A stretch of DNA of 64,000 nucleotides, taken from Hyphomicrobiales bacterium. GTDB taxonomy: Bacteria > Pseudomonadota > Alphaproteobacteria > Rhizobiales > Rhizobiaceae. Shown piece after piece: positions 52,347-60,473 of the stretch. The stretch spans positions 186,001 through 250,000 of the forward strand of contig UBJO01000049.1 in assembly GCA_900465665.1 (NCBI GenBank), given 5' to 3'. Each line of letters starts with the position of its first letter. Positions within the stretch are counted from its first letter, which is position 1. The notes below the pieces were generated by a model. The model saw nothing but the letters and a program-made list of their open reading frames with translations, was not told the origin of the DNA and did no database searches. The position numbers and the translations under genes are program-made.

Positions 52347-53129
52347 TCAGTCGAGACGCATGTCGATGCCGCAGGAAGACATATAGCGCTTCGCTTCGCC
52401 GACGGAATAGGTGCCGAAGTGGAAGATCGATGCGGCGAGAACCGCCGTCGCATGGCCTTCCTTCACGCCGGCCACGAGATCGTCGAGATCGCCCACACCG
52501 CCGGACGCAATGACGGGAACGCGCACCGCGTCCGCGATCGCCCGCGTCAGCGCCAGATCGTAGCCGGCTTTCGTTCCGTCGCGGTCCATCGAGGTCACCA
52601 GCAATTCACCGGCCCCGCGCTCGACCATCCGGCGCGCGAAATCCACCGCATCGATGCCCGTCGCGTTGCGTCCGCCATGGGTGTAGATCTCCCAGGCGCT
52701 GGCCTCGCCATCGGCAGGCGTCTGCCGGCGCTTGGCGTCGATCGAGACGACGATGCACTGGTCGCCGAACTTGTCGGCCGCTTCCGCCACGAAATCCGGA
52801 TTGCTGACGGCCGCCGAATTGATCGAGACCTTGTCGGCGCCGCAAAGCAAAAGCTTGCGGATATCGGCGATCGTGCGAACGCCGCCGCCCACGGTAACCG
52901 GCATGAAGCACTGGTCGGCCGTGCGCGACACAACATCGAAGATCGTTTCGCGGTTGTCGGAGGAGGCGGTGATGTCGAGGAAGCAGAGTTCGTCGGCGCC
53001 GGCCGCATCATAGGCCTTGGCGGCCTCGACGGGATCACCGGCATCGACGAGGTTGAGGAAGTTGACGCCCTTGACGACACGGCCGTCCTTGACGTCGAGG
53101 CAGGGAATGACGCGAGCCTTCAGGGTCAT
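52347..53129 (-). CDS. hisF: Imidazole glycerol phosphate synthase cyclase subunit HisF
   Basis: Cyclase half of IGP synthase, using ammonia from HisH; 260-residue TIM barrel. Catalytic Asp residues are in RVIPCLDVKDGRVVKG (Asp11) and VTSMDRDGTKAGYD (second Asp). It overlaps hisA by 4 bp. Confidence 0.97.
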   Translation of the reverse strand: MTLKARVIPCLDVKDGRVVKGVNFLNLVDAGDPVEAAKAYDAAGADELCFLDITASSDNRETIFDVVSRTADQCFMPVTVGGGVRTIADIRKLLLCGADKVSINSAAVSNPDFVAEAADKFGDQCIVVSIDAKRRQTPADGEASAWEIYTHGGRNATGIDAVDFARRMVERGAGELLVTSMDRDGTKAGYDLALTRAIADAVRVPVIASGGVGDLDDLVAGVKEGHATAVLAASIFHFGTYSVGEAKRYMSSCGIDMRLD

Positions 53130-53875
53130 TGCGCAGTCTCCTTCGCGCGCGACGCCGCAATCAGCGCCAGCGCTTCCGTGGGATCGATACGGCCGTCATA
53201 AAGCGCCCGTCCCGAAATCGCGCCCTCGAGCTTCGCGGCATCCGGCTTCAGCATCCGCTTGATGTCGTCGATCGAGGCCAGTCCGCCCGACGCGATGACG
53301 GGGATCGAGACGGCCTCCGCCAGTTCCAGCGTCGAATCCCAATTGATCCCGGTCAGGATGCCGTCACGGTCGATGTCTGTATAGATGATCGCCGCGACGC
53401 CCGCGCCCTCGAACTTCTTGGCGAGCTCGATGATGCCGAGCTCGGACGCCTCAGCCCAGCCCTCGACGGCCACCTTGCCGCCCTTGGCGTCGATGCCGAC
53501 GGCCACATGGCCCGGAAACTTCTTGCAGGCCTCGATGACAAGTGCCGGATCGCGCACGGCAACGGTGCCCAGGATCACCCGCGACAGCCCGCGCGCGAGC
53601 CAGCTTTCGATATGATCGAGCGTGCGGATGCCGCCGCCCAGCTGTACCGGGTTCTTCGTCGCCTTCAGGATCGCATCGACGGCAGCGCCATTGACGCTTT
53701 CACCGGCAAACGCGCCGTTGAGATCGACCACGTGCAGCCATTCGAAGCCCTGGTCCTCGAAGGCCTTCGCCTGCGCGCCCGGGTCCGGATTGTAGACGGT
53801 TGCCTGCTCCATATCGCCCAGCTTGAGGCGAACGCACTGGCCGTCCTTGAGGTCGATGGCGGGAAATAGGATCAT
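53126..53875 (-). CDS. hisA: 1-(5-phosphoribosyl)-5-[(5-phosphoribosylamino)methylideneamino]imidazole-4-carboxamide isomerase HisA
   Basis: ProFAR isomerase, Amadori rearrangement; 249-residue TIM barrel related to HisF. Catalytic residues lie in LFPAIDLKDGQCVRLK near residue 8 and YTDIDRDGILTGIN; phosphate loops GGGIRTLDHI and ASGGLASIDDI are present. It sits between hisH (27 bp upstream) and hisF (4 bp overlap). Confidence 0.97.
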   Translation of the reverse strand: MILFPAIDLKDGQCVRLKLGDMEQATVYNPDPGAQAKAFEDQGFEWLHVVDLNGAFAGESVNGAAVDAILKATKNPVQLGGGIRTLDHIESWLARGLSRVILGTVAVRDPALVIEACKKFPGHVAVGIDAKGGKVAVEGWAEASELGIIELAKKFEGAGVAAIIYTDIDRDGILTGINWDSTLELAEAVSIPVIASGGLASIDDIKRMLKPDAAKLEGAISGRALYDGRIDPTEALALIAASRAKETAQ

Positions 53876-53901
53876 TCTGTCAGTCCTTCAAAGGCGCGAG
53901 C

Positions 53902-54552
53902 TCAGGGCTTCCAGCGCAGGAAATTGGCAATCAGGGCGAGACCGAGCTTCTGGCTCTTCTCCGGATGGAACTGCGCGCCGGCCATGTTGTCGCGCCCGAC
54001 AAAGGCCGTCAGCGGTCCGCCGTAACCCGTGGTCGCGATCACATCCTCGGGGTTTTGCGCGGCCAGATGGTAGGAATGCACGAAATAGGCATGCAGCCCG
54101 TCGGTGCCGGTCGTAATACCCTCGAACAGCGGGTGAGGGCGCTTCAGGTCCAGCGTGTTCCAGCCGATCTGCGGTATCTTCAGATTGGGATCATCGGGCG
54201 TCATTTCAACGACGTCACCGGGAATCCAGCCCAGGCCCTCGGTCGTGGTCTTCTCCAGCCCGCGCGAGGACATCAGCTGCATGCCGACGCAGATGCCGAA
54301 GAAAGGCCGCGCCTTCTTCTCGACGACGTCGATCAGCGCCTCGGTCATCCCCGGCACGGCGTCCAGTCCCCGCCGGCAATCGGCATAAGCGCCAACGCCA
54401 GGCAGGACGACGCGATCGGCGGCGGCAACGACCTCGGCCTTGTCGGTGAGGTCGATCACCGCGTCCACGCCAGCCTCGCGAGCGGCCCGCTCAAAGGCCT
54501 TCGTCGCCGAACGCAGATTGCCGGAACCGTAATCGATAATTGCGACGCGCAT
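53902..54552 (-). CDS. hisH: Imidazole glycerol phosphate synthase glutaminase subunit HisH
   Basis: Glutamine amidotransferase that feeds ammonia to HisF; 216 residues. The class I triad is visible: nucleophile Cys in FFGICVGMQLM, His and Glu in GAQFHPEKSQ. The ATG overlaps the stop of the DUF2628 gene by one base, so translation is coupled. Confidence 0.97.
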   Translation of the reverse strand: MRVAIIDYGSGNLRSATKAFERAAREAGVDAVIDLTDKAEVVAAADRVVLPGVGAYADCRRGLDAVPGMTEALIDVVEKKARPFFGICVGMQLMSSRGLEKTTTEGLGWIPGDVVEMTPDDPNLKIPQIGWNTLDLKRPHPLFEGITTGTDGLHAYFVHSYHLAAQNPEDVIATTGYGGPLTAFVGRDNMAGAQFHPEKSQKLGLALIANFLRWKP

Positions 54553-55034
54553 CAGCGTCCTCCATCAAAGCCAAAGAGACCGAGGGATGTTGCGGTGCCG
54601 CGCTCAGTGCGGCTCCCGCCATCCCATTTGGGCGACGGCAAGGGAGTGCCGTCACCGAGATCGGTCTGAATTTCAGAAAAGTAGATTTCCTCGGCCACAT
54701 CGAGCCGATCGGCCGAAATCAGCGCGTCGTCCTGCCAGCCTTTGGCGGCGAGGTTGCGAACCCGCAGGTTCTGCCCCTCGAACCCGACAAGCAGGCTGGT
54801 GCCGAACGTCACGGCGAAACCGACCAGCCATAGGCCCGGCTGATCCATCAGCGCGCCGCCGATGCTCTGCAAGAGAAAGGCTGCGACGGCGTAGAGCCAG
54901 AGCCGGTGGACGGCGAGCCAGATCCAGGGAAACAGGAAGCCGAGTACGGTGAAGCCGTCGCGAATGAAGCGCGTCTTTTCGTGCTTGATATCGGCGCCGC
55001 CAGGGGCGGTCAGAACCAGATAGCTGGAAGTCAT
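54552..55034 (-). CDS. DUF2628 domain membrane protein inside the histidine operon
   Basis: 160-residue protein of unknown function. Two to three hydrophobic stretches lie in FTVLGFLFPWIWLAVHRLWLYAVAAFLL and LWLVGFAVTFGTSLLVGFEG (residues about 28-95), followed by a soluble tail (VRNLAAKGWQDDALISADRLDVAEEIYFSE). It sits 23 bp after hisB and overlaps hisH by one base, so it is transcribed with the histidine genes. A role in histidine synthesis is not evident. Confidence 0.82.
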   Translation of the reverse strand: MTSSYLVLTAPGGADIKHEKTRFIRDGFTVLGFLFPWIWLAVHRLWLYAVAAFLLQSIGGALMDQPGLWLVGFAVTFGTSLLVGFEGQNLRVRNLAAKGWQDDALISADRLDVAEEIYFSEIQTDLGDGTPLPSPKWDGGSRTERGTATSLGLFGFDGGR

Positions 55035-55057
55035 GTCGTCAAGCTCCCTGAAGGGGC

Positions 55058-55666
55058 TTAGACGAGCGTGCCCTTCGTCGAGGGTACACGGCCCGCCTGC
55101 CTAGGATCGATCTCTGTCGCCGTGCGCAGCGCGCGGGCGACGGCCTTGAAGCATGTCTCGGCAATATGGTGGTTGTTGGCACCATAATGGTTCAGGATAT
55201 GCAAGGTGATCCCGGCGTTCTGGGCGAGTGCCTGGAAGAATTCGCGGACGAGTTCGGTGTCGAAGGTGCCGATCTTCGGCGCGCTGAACGATACGTTCCA
55301 GACGAGGAAGGGGCGACCGGAGAGATCGACGGCGGCCTTCGTCATCGTTTCGTCCATAGCAAGGTCGATCGAGGCGTAGCGGGTGATGCCGCGACGGTCG
55401 CCGAGCGCCTTGGCGATGGCCTGGCCGATGGCGATGCCCGTGTCCTCCACCGCATGGTGGTCGTCGACGTGCAGATCGCCCTTGGTCTCGATCTCCATGT
55501 CGATCAGCGAATGTCGTGACAGTTGGTCGAGCATATGGTCGAAGAAGCCGACGCCGGTCGAAATCGTCGATTTCCCGGTGCCGTCGAGATTGACGGAAAC
55601 GGAAACCGAGGTCTCGTTGGTCTTGCGGGATACGGATCCCGTACGGCTTGCTGCGGTCTCGGCCAT
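55058..55666 (-). CDS. hisB: Imidazoleglycerol-phosphate dehydratase
   Basis: Sixth step of histidine synthesis, Mn-dependent; 202 residues, monofunctional form. Metal-binding motifs DHMLDQLSRHS, DLHVDDHHAVEDTGIAIG and HHIAETCFKA are present. The frame opens to 55771, but ATG at 55666 with GGAGGGAG upstream is the proper start. It leads the leftward hisB-DUF2628-hisH-hisA-hisF-hisE-coaA operon and is divergent from hslV with 177 bp between. Confidence 0.96.
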   Translation of the reverse strand: MAETAASRTGSVSRKTNETSVSVSVNLDGTGKSTISTGVGFFDHMLDQLSRHSLIDMEIETKGDLHVDDHHAVEDTGIAIGQAIAKALGDRRGITRYASIDLAMDETMTKAAVDLSGRPFLVWNVSFSAPKIGTFDTELVREFFQALAQNAGITLHILNHYGANNHHIAETCFKAVARALRTATEIDPRQAGRVPSTKGTLV

Positions 55667-55843
55667 ATGGCGCTCCCTCCGAAAATACGCGGGTTCCTTA
55701 TCAGGCGTGCCGGGAAATATCCAGAAGCGCGGGTCGAGAAATCGAAGCCAATTGCAATCGGCTTTCGCCAACTTACATAGGGCTCAACAGGGCCGATGTG
55801 CGGCCCGAGGTAAGGGCCCGCCTGACGGGCTAGGGTATATTCG

Positions 55844-56368
55844 ATGACAACCATTATTACAGTTCGAAAGGGCGGCAAGGTCATCATGGCGGGCGACGGA
55901 CAGGTCAGCCTCGGCCAGACCGTCATGAAGGGCAATGCCCGCAAGGTGCGCCGCATCGGCAAGGGTGACGTCATTGCCGGTTTCGCCGGCGCCACCGCGG
56001 ATGCCTTCACGCTCTTGGAGCGGCTTGAAAAGAAGCTCGAGCAATATCCCGGCCAGCTGATGCGCGCGGCCGTTGAGCTCGCCAAGGATTGGCGCACCGA
56101 CAAGTATCTGCGCAGCCTCGAAGCCATGATGCTGGTGGCCGACAAGTCGGTGACGCTGGCAATCACCGGCAACGGCGATGTGCTCGAGCCCGAACATGGC
56201 GCCATCGCCATCGGCTCCGGCGGCAACTACGCCTTCGCCGCCGCTCGCGCCTTGATGGACAGCGACAAGTCGGCAGAAGAAGTGGCGCGCCGGGCGCTCG
56301 ATATCGCCGCCGATATCTGCGTCTACACCAACCACAATCTCGTGGTCGAAACGCTCGACGCCGAATAA
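55844..56368 (+). CDS. hslV: ATP-dependent protease proteolytic subunit HslV (ClpQ)
   Basis: Proteasome-like peptidase of the HslVU heat-shock protease; 174 residues, dodecameric. After removal of Met1 the N-terminal Thr is the nucleophile (TTIITVRKGGKVIMAGDGQVS in outline); the Lys of RKGG and the Gly-rich GSGGNYAFAAARAL region are conserved. It is followed by hslU after 75 bp. A heat-shock promoter is expected upstream, but I could not place one convincingly. Confidence 0.97.
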   Translation: MTTIITVRKGGKVIMAGDGQVSLGQTVMKGNARKVRRIGKGDVIAGFAGATADAFTLLERLEKKLEQYPGQLMRAAVELAKDWRTDKYLRSLEAMMLVADKSVTLAITGNGDVLEPEHGAIAIGSGGNYAFAAARALMDSDKSAEEVARRALDIAADICVYTNHNLVVETLDAE

Positions 56369-56443
56369 CGGCAATCGTTCACAATGGGTCCTGTGGGCCG
56401 GGCCGAGAACGGCCGGCCGGAGCAGGAAAGCCAAGAGGATATC

Positions 56444-57754
56444 ATGACCAATTTTTCTCCCCGGGAAATCGTCTCCGAGCTGGACCGTCATATCATCGGC
56501 CAGCATGACGCCAAGCGCGCCGTCGCCATTGCGCTGCGCAACCGCTGGCGCCGTCAGCAGCTCGATGAGAGCCTGCGCGACGAAGTGATGCCCAAGAACA
56601 TCCTGATGATCGGCCCGACCGGCGTCGGCAAGACGGAAATCTCCCGCCGTCTCGCCAAGCTCGCCGGCGCCCCCTTCATCAAGGTCGAAGCCACCAAGTT
56701 CACCGAAGTCGGCTATGTCGGCCGCGATGTCGAGCAGATCGTCCGCGATCTGGTCGAGGTCGGCATCGGCCTTGCGCGCGAAAAGAAGCGCGCCGAGGTC
56801 GAGGCCAAGGCCCATATGAGCGCCGAGGAACGCGTGCTCGACGCGCTGGTCGGATCGACCGCCTCGCCGGCAACGCGCGACAGTTTCCGCAAGAAGCTGC
56901 GCGCCGGTGAGCTCGACGACAAGGAAATCGATATCGAAGTGGCCGATACCAGCACCGGCATGGGCGGCTTCGACATCCCCGGCATGCCCGGCGGTGGCAA
57001 TATCGGCATGATCAACCTGTCGGAAATGTTCGGCAAGGCCATGGGCGGCCGCACCAAGAAGGTGCGCACCACGGTCAAGGCCTCCTATACCGACCTGATC
57101 CGCGACGAATCCGACAAGCTGATCGACAATGAGGTCATCCAGCGCGAGGCCGTGCGCTCCGTCGAAAACGACGGCATCGTCTTCCTCGACGAGATCGACA
57201 AGATCGCCGCCCGCGATGGCGGCATGGGCGCCGGCGTCTCGCGCGAAGGTGTGCAGCGCGACCTGCTGCCGCTGGTCGAAGGCACCACGGTGTCGACCAA
57301 GTACGGGCCGGTAAAGACCGACCACGTCTTGTTCATCGCATCGGGCGCCTTCCACGTCTCCAAGCCGTCGGACCTGCTGCCGGAATTGCAGGGCCGCCTG
57401 CCGATCCGCGTCGAGCTGCGCCCGCTGACCAAGGAAGACTTCCGCCGCATCCTGACGGAAACCGAAGCCAGCCTCATCCGCCAATACAAGGCGCTGATGG
57501 AAACCGAAGGCCTGACGCTCGAATTCACCGATGACGGCATCGATGCGCTCGCCGATGTGGGTGTTCACCTGAACGCCTCGGTCGAAAACATCGGCGCCCG
57601 CCGCCTGCAGACGGTGATGGAGCGCGTGCTGGACGAAATCTCCTTCAACGCGCCGGATCGCGGCGGCACCGCCGTGACCATCGATGCCGAATACGTGCGC
57701 AAGCATGTCGGCGATCTCGCCCAGAACACAGACCTGTCGCGCTTCATTCTGTGA
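56444..57754 (+). CDS. hslU: ATP-dependent protease ATPase subunit HslU (ClpY)
   Basis: AAA+ unfoldase that feeds substrates to HslV; 436 residues. The N-terminal HIIGQHDAKRAVAIALRNRW, Walker A GPTGVGKTE, pore loop GYVGRDVEQ, the I-domain and Walker B IVFLDEIDKI are in order; sensor residues and the C-terminal FIL follow. ATG at 56444 has AGAGG upstream, so the extra 20 residues of the open frame (from 56384) are unlikely. Confidence 0.97.
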   Translation: MTNFSPREIVSELDRHIIGQHDAKRAVAIALRNRWRRQQLDESLRDEVMPKNILMIGPTGVGKTEISRRLAKLAGAPFIKVEATKFTEVGYVGRDVEQIVRDLVEVGIGLAREKKRAEVEAKAHMSAEERVLDALVGSTASPATRDSFRKKLRAGELDDKEIDIEVADTSTGMGGFDIPGMPGGGNIGMINLSEMFGKAMGGRTKKVRTTVKASYTDLIRDESDKLIDNEVIQREAVRSVENDGIVFLDEIDKIAARDGGMGAGVSREGVQRDLLPLVEGTTVSTKYGPVKTDHVLFIASGAFHVSKPSDLLPELQGRLPIRVELRPLTKEDFRRILTETEASLIRQYKALMETEGLTLEFTDDGIDALADVGVHLNASVENIGARRLQTVMERVLDEISFNAPDRGGTAVTIDAEYVRKHVGDLAQNTDLSRFIL

Positions 57755-57820
57755 TGCGCAAACACCGGTCTCAGGCTTTACTGGCATGATGCCGCAACTT
57801 TGACCGACTGAACTCTCGAC

Positions 57821-57862
57821 AACGGGCCTTTTACTTTTTAGTGAAAGGCCCGTTTTGTTGTT
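57821..57862 (+). terminator. Terminator after hslU
   Basis: 14 bp stem AACGGGCCTTTTAC / GTGAAAGGCCCGTT (one G-U pair) with a 6-nt loop, then TTGTTGTTGG. Confidence 0.8.
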
Positions 57863-57972
57863 GGCGCCAGCATTATTCGGCCAAGATTTTGGTACAGTCA
57901 GCGCGCCAGCCAAGCTGGAAATGCCGACCGATACCGGAAATGCCTCTATTGGAAATGATGGGAAAGCTGATC

Positions 57973-58920
57973 GTGCGACGCCTTCTGACGAGCCTTGTAA
58001 TTGCCGCCACGGTCTTGACCGCCGCGCCCGCTTTTTCCATGCAGCTCGTGCCGCCAGGCAATCGCAACGTCGAGCAGCCGAACGTTCCCGGCGCATCGGT
58101 CCGCCGCACCAAGGGCACCAAGACCACCTTCGATCGCAAGTACGACAAGGTCCACGAGCTCTTGGCCACCGATCACGAGCTGATGGGCAAGATCAAGAAG
58201 GTCTCGGCTGCCTATGGCATCGACCCGATACACGTGATCGGCGCCATCGTCGGCGAGCACACCTATAATGTCGACGCCTACGACCGCCTGCAGTCCTATT
58301 ACGTCAAGGCCGCGTCCTACGCCGGCCAGAGCTTCCGCTTCGCCTATGACGGCGAGGATGTGGACGATTTCGTCAAGCGCCCGCAGTTTTCTGAATGTAA
58401 CGGCAAGAGCGATTCTTACACGCTGTGGAGCTGCCGCGAGGATGTCTGGGAGAGCGATTTCCGTGGCAAGACCGTCGGCGGCAAGAGCTTCCCGAACAAC
58501 CGCTTCAGCGCCGTCTTCTTCCAGCCTTTCTACGCCGGCCAGACCTTCGGCCTCGGCCAGATCAATCCGCTGACCGCGCTGATGCTCTCCGACCTCGTCA
58601 GCCGCGTTTCCGGTATCAACAAGCTCAACGAGAAGGATGCCGGCACCGTCTACAAGGCGATCATGGACCCGGATATCTCGCTTGCCTTCGTGGCCGCCGC
58701 CGTGCGCCGCTCGATCGACGATTACAAGCAGATCGCCGGCATGGACATCTCGAAGAATCCGGGCCTGACGGCAACGCTCTACAATCTCGGCAATTCCCGC
58801 CAGCGCGCCGCAGCCCTCGCCGCCAAGAACCGCGCCTCCGGCGAAACGGTATGGCCGGAAGAGAACTATTACGGATGGTTGATCAACGACAAGCTGGACG
58901 AGCTGGAGCGCCTGCTCTAA
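57973..58920 (+). CDS. DUF1402 family secreted protein, lytic-transglycosylase-like motifs
   Basis: Exported protein of unknown function, 315 residues with a signal peptide (RRLLTSLVIAATVLTAAPAFS). I chose GTG at 57973, which has GGGAAAG upstream; ATG at 57955 or 57958 is also possible. Motifs resemble those of SLT/lysozyme-fold enzymes: GIDPIHVIGAIVGEHTYN (Glu95 as candidate acid), FGLGQINPLTALM, a DPDISLAFVAAAVRR helix, and TLYNLGNSRQRA like the AYN-G motif. The family label gives no function, so the enzyme idea is my inference. It lies alone between hslU and a P450 gene. Confidence 0.75.
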   Translation: MRRLLTSLVIAATVLTAAPAFSMQLVPPGNRNVEQPNVPGASVRRTKGTKTTFDRKYDKVHELLATDHELMGKIKKVSAAYGIDPIHVIGAIVGEHTYNVDAYDRLQSYYVKAASYAGQSFRFAYDGEDVDDFVKRPQFSECNGKSDSYTLWSCREDVWESDFRGKTVGGKSFPNNRFSAVFFQPFYAGQTFGLGQINPLTALMLSDLVSRVSGINKLNEKDAGTVYKAIMDPDISLAFVAAAVRRSIDDYKQIAGMDISKNPGLTATLYNLGNSRQRAAALAAKNRASGETVWPEENYYGWLINDKLDELERLL

Positions 58921-58971
58921 CTCTAGTCCTGCCGGGGAGGGCCATAATCTTCCGCGAAAGGCTTGCAGCAC

Positions 58972-60375
58972 ATGGACATGCGTCCAGATCCGTTCGTTCC
59001 GCCAGCGCCCGTTCCTCGCACCGTGCCGCCGAGCCGGCTTGAGATCATCCGCACCATCCTGCGTAATCCGCTGGAGCTGTGGGGCGAGCCGTCCTACACG
59101 CTGCCCTTCATCAAGACGAAGTTCTTCCGCGAACGCACGATCATCGTCAACGATCCCGGCCTGATCAAGCATGTGCTGGTCGATAACGCCGCGAACTACC
59201 GCATGTCGGATATCCGCCAGTTGATCCTGCGGCCGATCCTGCGCGATGGCCTGCTGACGGCGGAAGGCGAGGTATGGAAGCGTTCGCGCAAGGCCGTCGC
59301 CCCGGTCTTCACGCCGCGCCACGCCAATGGCTTCGCCGGCCAGATGCTGCGCCAGTCCGAAGAGTACGTCCGTAAGTACGAAGAAGCGGGCAGCGACGGA
59401 AAGACCTTCGAGATCGCCAGCGACATGGCCGAACTCACCTTCGCCATCCTCGCCGACACGCTGTTCTCAGGCGAGATCGTCACCTCCTCCGACAGTTTCG
59501 CCGATGACGTCAACGCGCTCCTGCATCGCATGGGCCGCGTCGATCCGATGGACCTGTTGCGCGCCCCCCCCTGGGTCCCTCGCGTCACCCGCATCGGCGG
59601 CCAGAAGGTGCTGGAGAAATTCCGCACCATCGTCCGCGAAACCATGGATGCCCGCTTGGCCCGCATGGAAGCGGACCGCGACACGACGCCCGAGGATTTC
59701 CTGACGCTGTTGCTCGACCAGGCAAAGTCGGGCGGGCTCACCAATGCCGAGATCGAGGACAATATCCTCACCTTCATCGGCGCCGGCCACGAAACCACGG
59801 CCCGCGCGCTGGCCTGGACGCTCTATTGCGTCGCCAACACGCCGCATATCCGCGACGCGATGGAGGAAGAGATCGACCGCGTGCTGGCAACAGGCGCCGA
59901 GCCGGTGAAGTGGCTCGATCTCATGCCCTATACCCGCGCCGCCTTCGAAGAGGCTTTGCGCCTCTATCCGCCGGCCCCGTCGATCAACCGCGCCGCGATA
60001 TCGGATGATCGCTGGACCAACGCCAAGGGCGAGACCGTCGAGATCGAGGCCGGCGTCACCGTGCTGATCATGCCCTGGACGCTGCACCGCCACGAACTCT
60101 ATTGGGACAAGCCCCGCGCCTATATGCCGGAGCGCTTCCTGCCCGAAAACCGCGCCAATATCAGTCGCTTCCAGTTCCTCCCCTTCGGCGCCGGCCCGCG
60201 CGTCTGCATCGGAGCCACCTTCGCGCTGCAGGAGGCGGTGATCGCACTCGCCGTCATGATGCACCGCTTCCGCTTCGACATGACGGATGAGACCAATCCC
60301 TGGCCGGTGCAGAAACTGACCACCCAGCCGCAAAACGGCCTGCCGATGCGCGTCACACCGAGAGTTCTTGCCTGA
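58972..60375 (+). CDS. Cytochrome P450
   Basis: Heme monooxygenase, 467 residues, soluble. I-helix GAGHETTARAL, the K-helix ExxR motif in EEALRLYPP, and the heme-binding FLPFGAGPRVCIGATFA with the thiolate Cys are intact. No ferredoxin or reductase gene is adjacent and no reductase domain is fused, so electron donors must come from elsewhere. ATG at 58972 is taken; a TTG at 58963 is less likely. The substrate is unknown. Confidence 0.94.
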   Translation: MDMRPDPFVPPAPVPRTVPPSRLEIIRTILRNPLELWGEPSYTLPFIKTKFFRERTIIVNDPGLIKHVLVDNAANYRMSDIRQLILRPILRDGLLTAEGEVWKRSRKAVAPVFTPRHANGFAGQMLRQSEEYVRKYEEAGSDGKTFEIASDMAELTFAILADTLFSGEIVTSSDSFADDVNALLHRMGRVDPMDLLRAPPWVPRVTRIGGQKVLEKFRTIVRETMDARLARMEADRDTTPEDFLTLLLDQAKSGGLTNAEIEDNILTFIGAGHETTARALAWTLYCVANTPHIRDAMEEEIDRVLATGAEPVKWLDLMPYTRAAFEEALRLYPPAPSINRAAISDDRWTNAKGETVEIEAGVTVLIMPWTLHRHELYWDKPRAYMPERFLPENRANISRFQFLPFGAGPRVCIGATFALQEAVIALAVMMHRFRFDMTDETNPWPVQKLTTQPQNGLPMRVTPRVLA

Positions 60376-60473
60376 AAAGGCATAAATCTTTCAAACTATT
60401 GCCTGATTGACTATGAATGAAAGCCGGTCAAAGTGGCAGCATGCGAAAAACGCGCCGCCCGAGGAGATAGTCT

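Noticed and set aside
55672..55843. Heat-shock (RpoH) promoter upstream of hslV
   Set aside because: A TTGCAA...TTACAT pair exists (55752-55778) but the spacer is only 15 bp and the match is poor, so it was not annotated.
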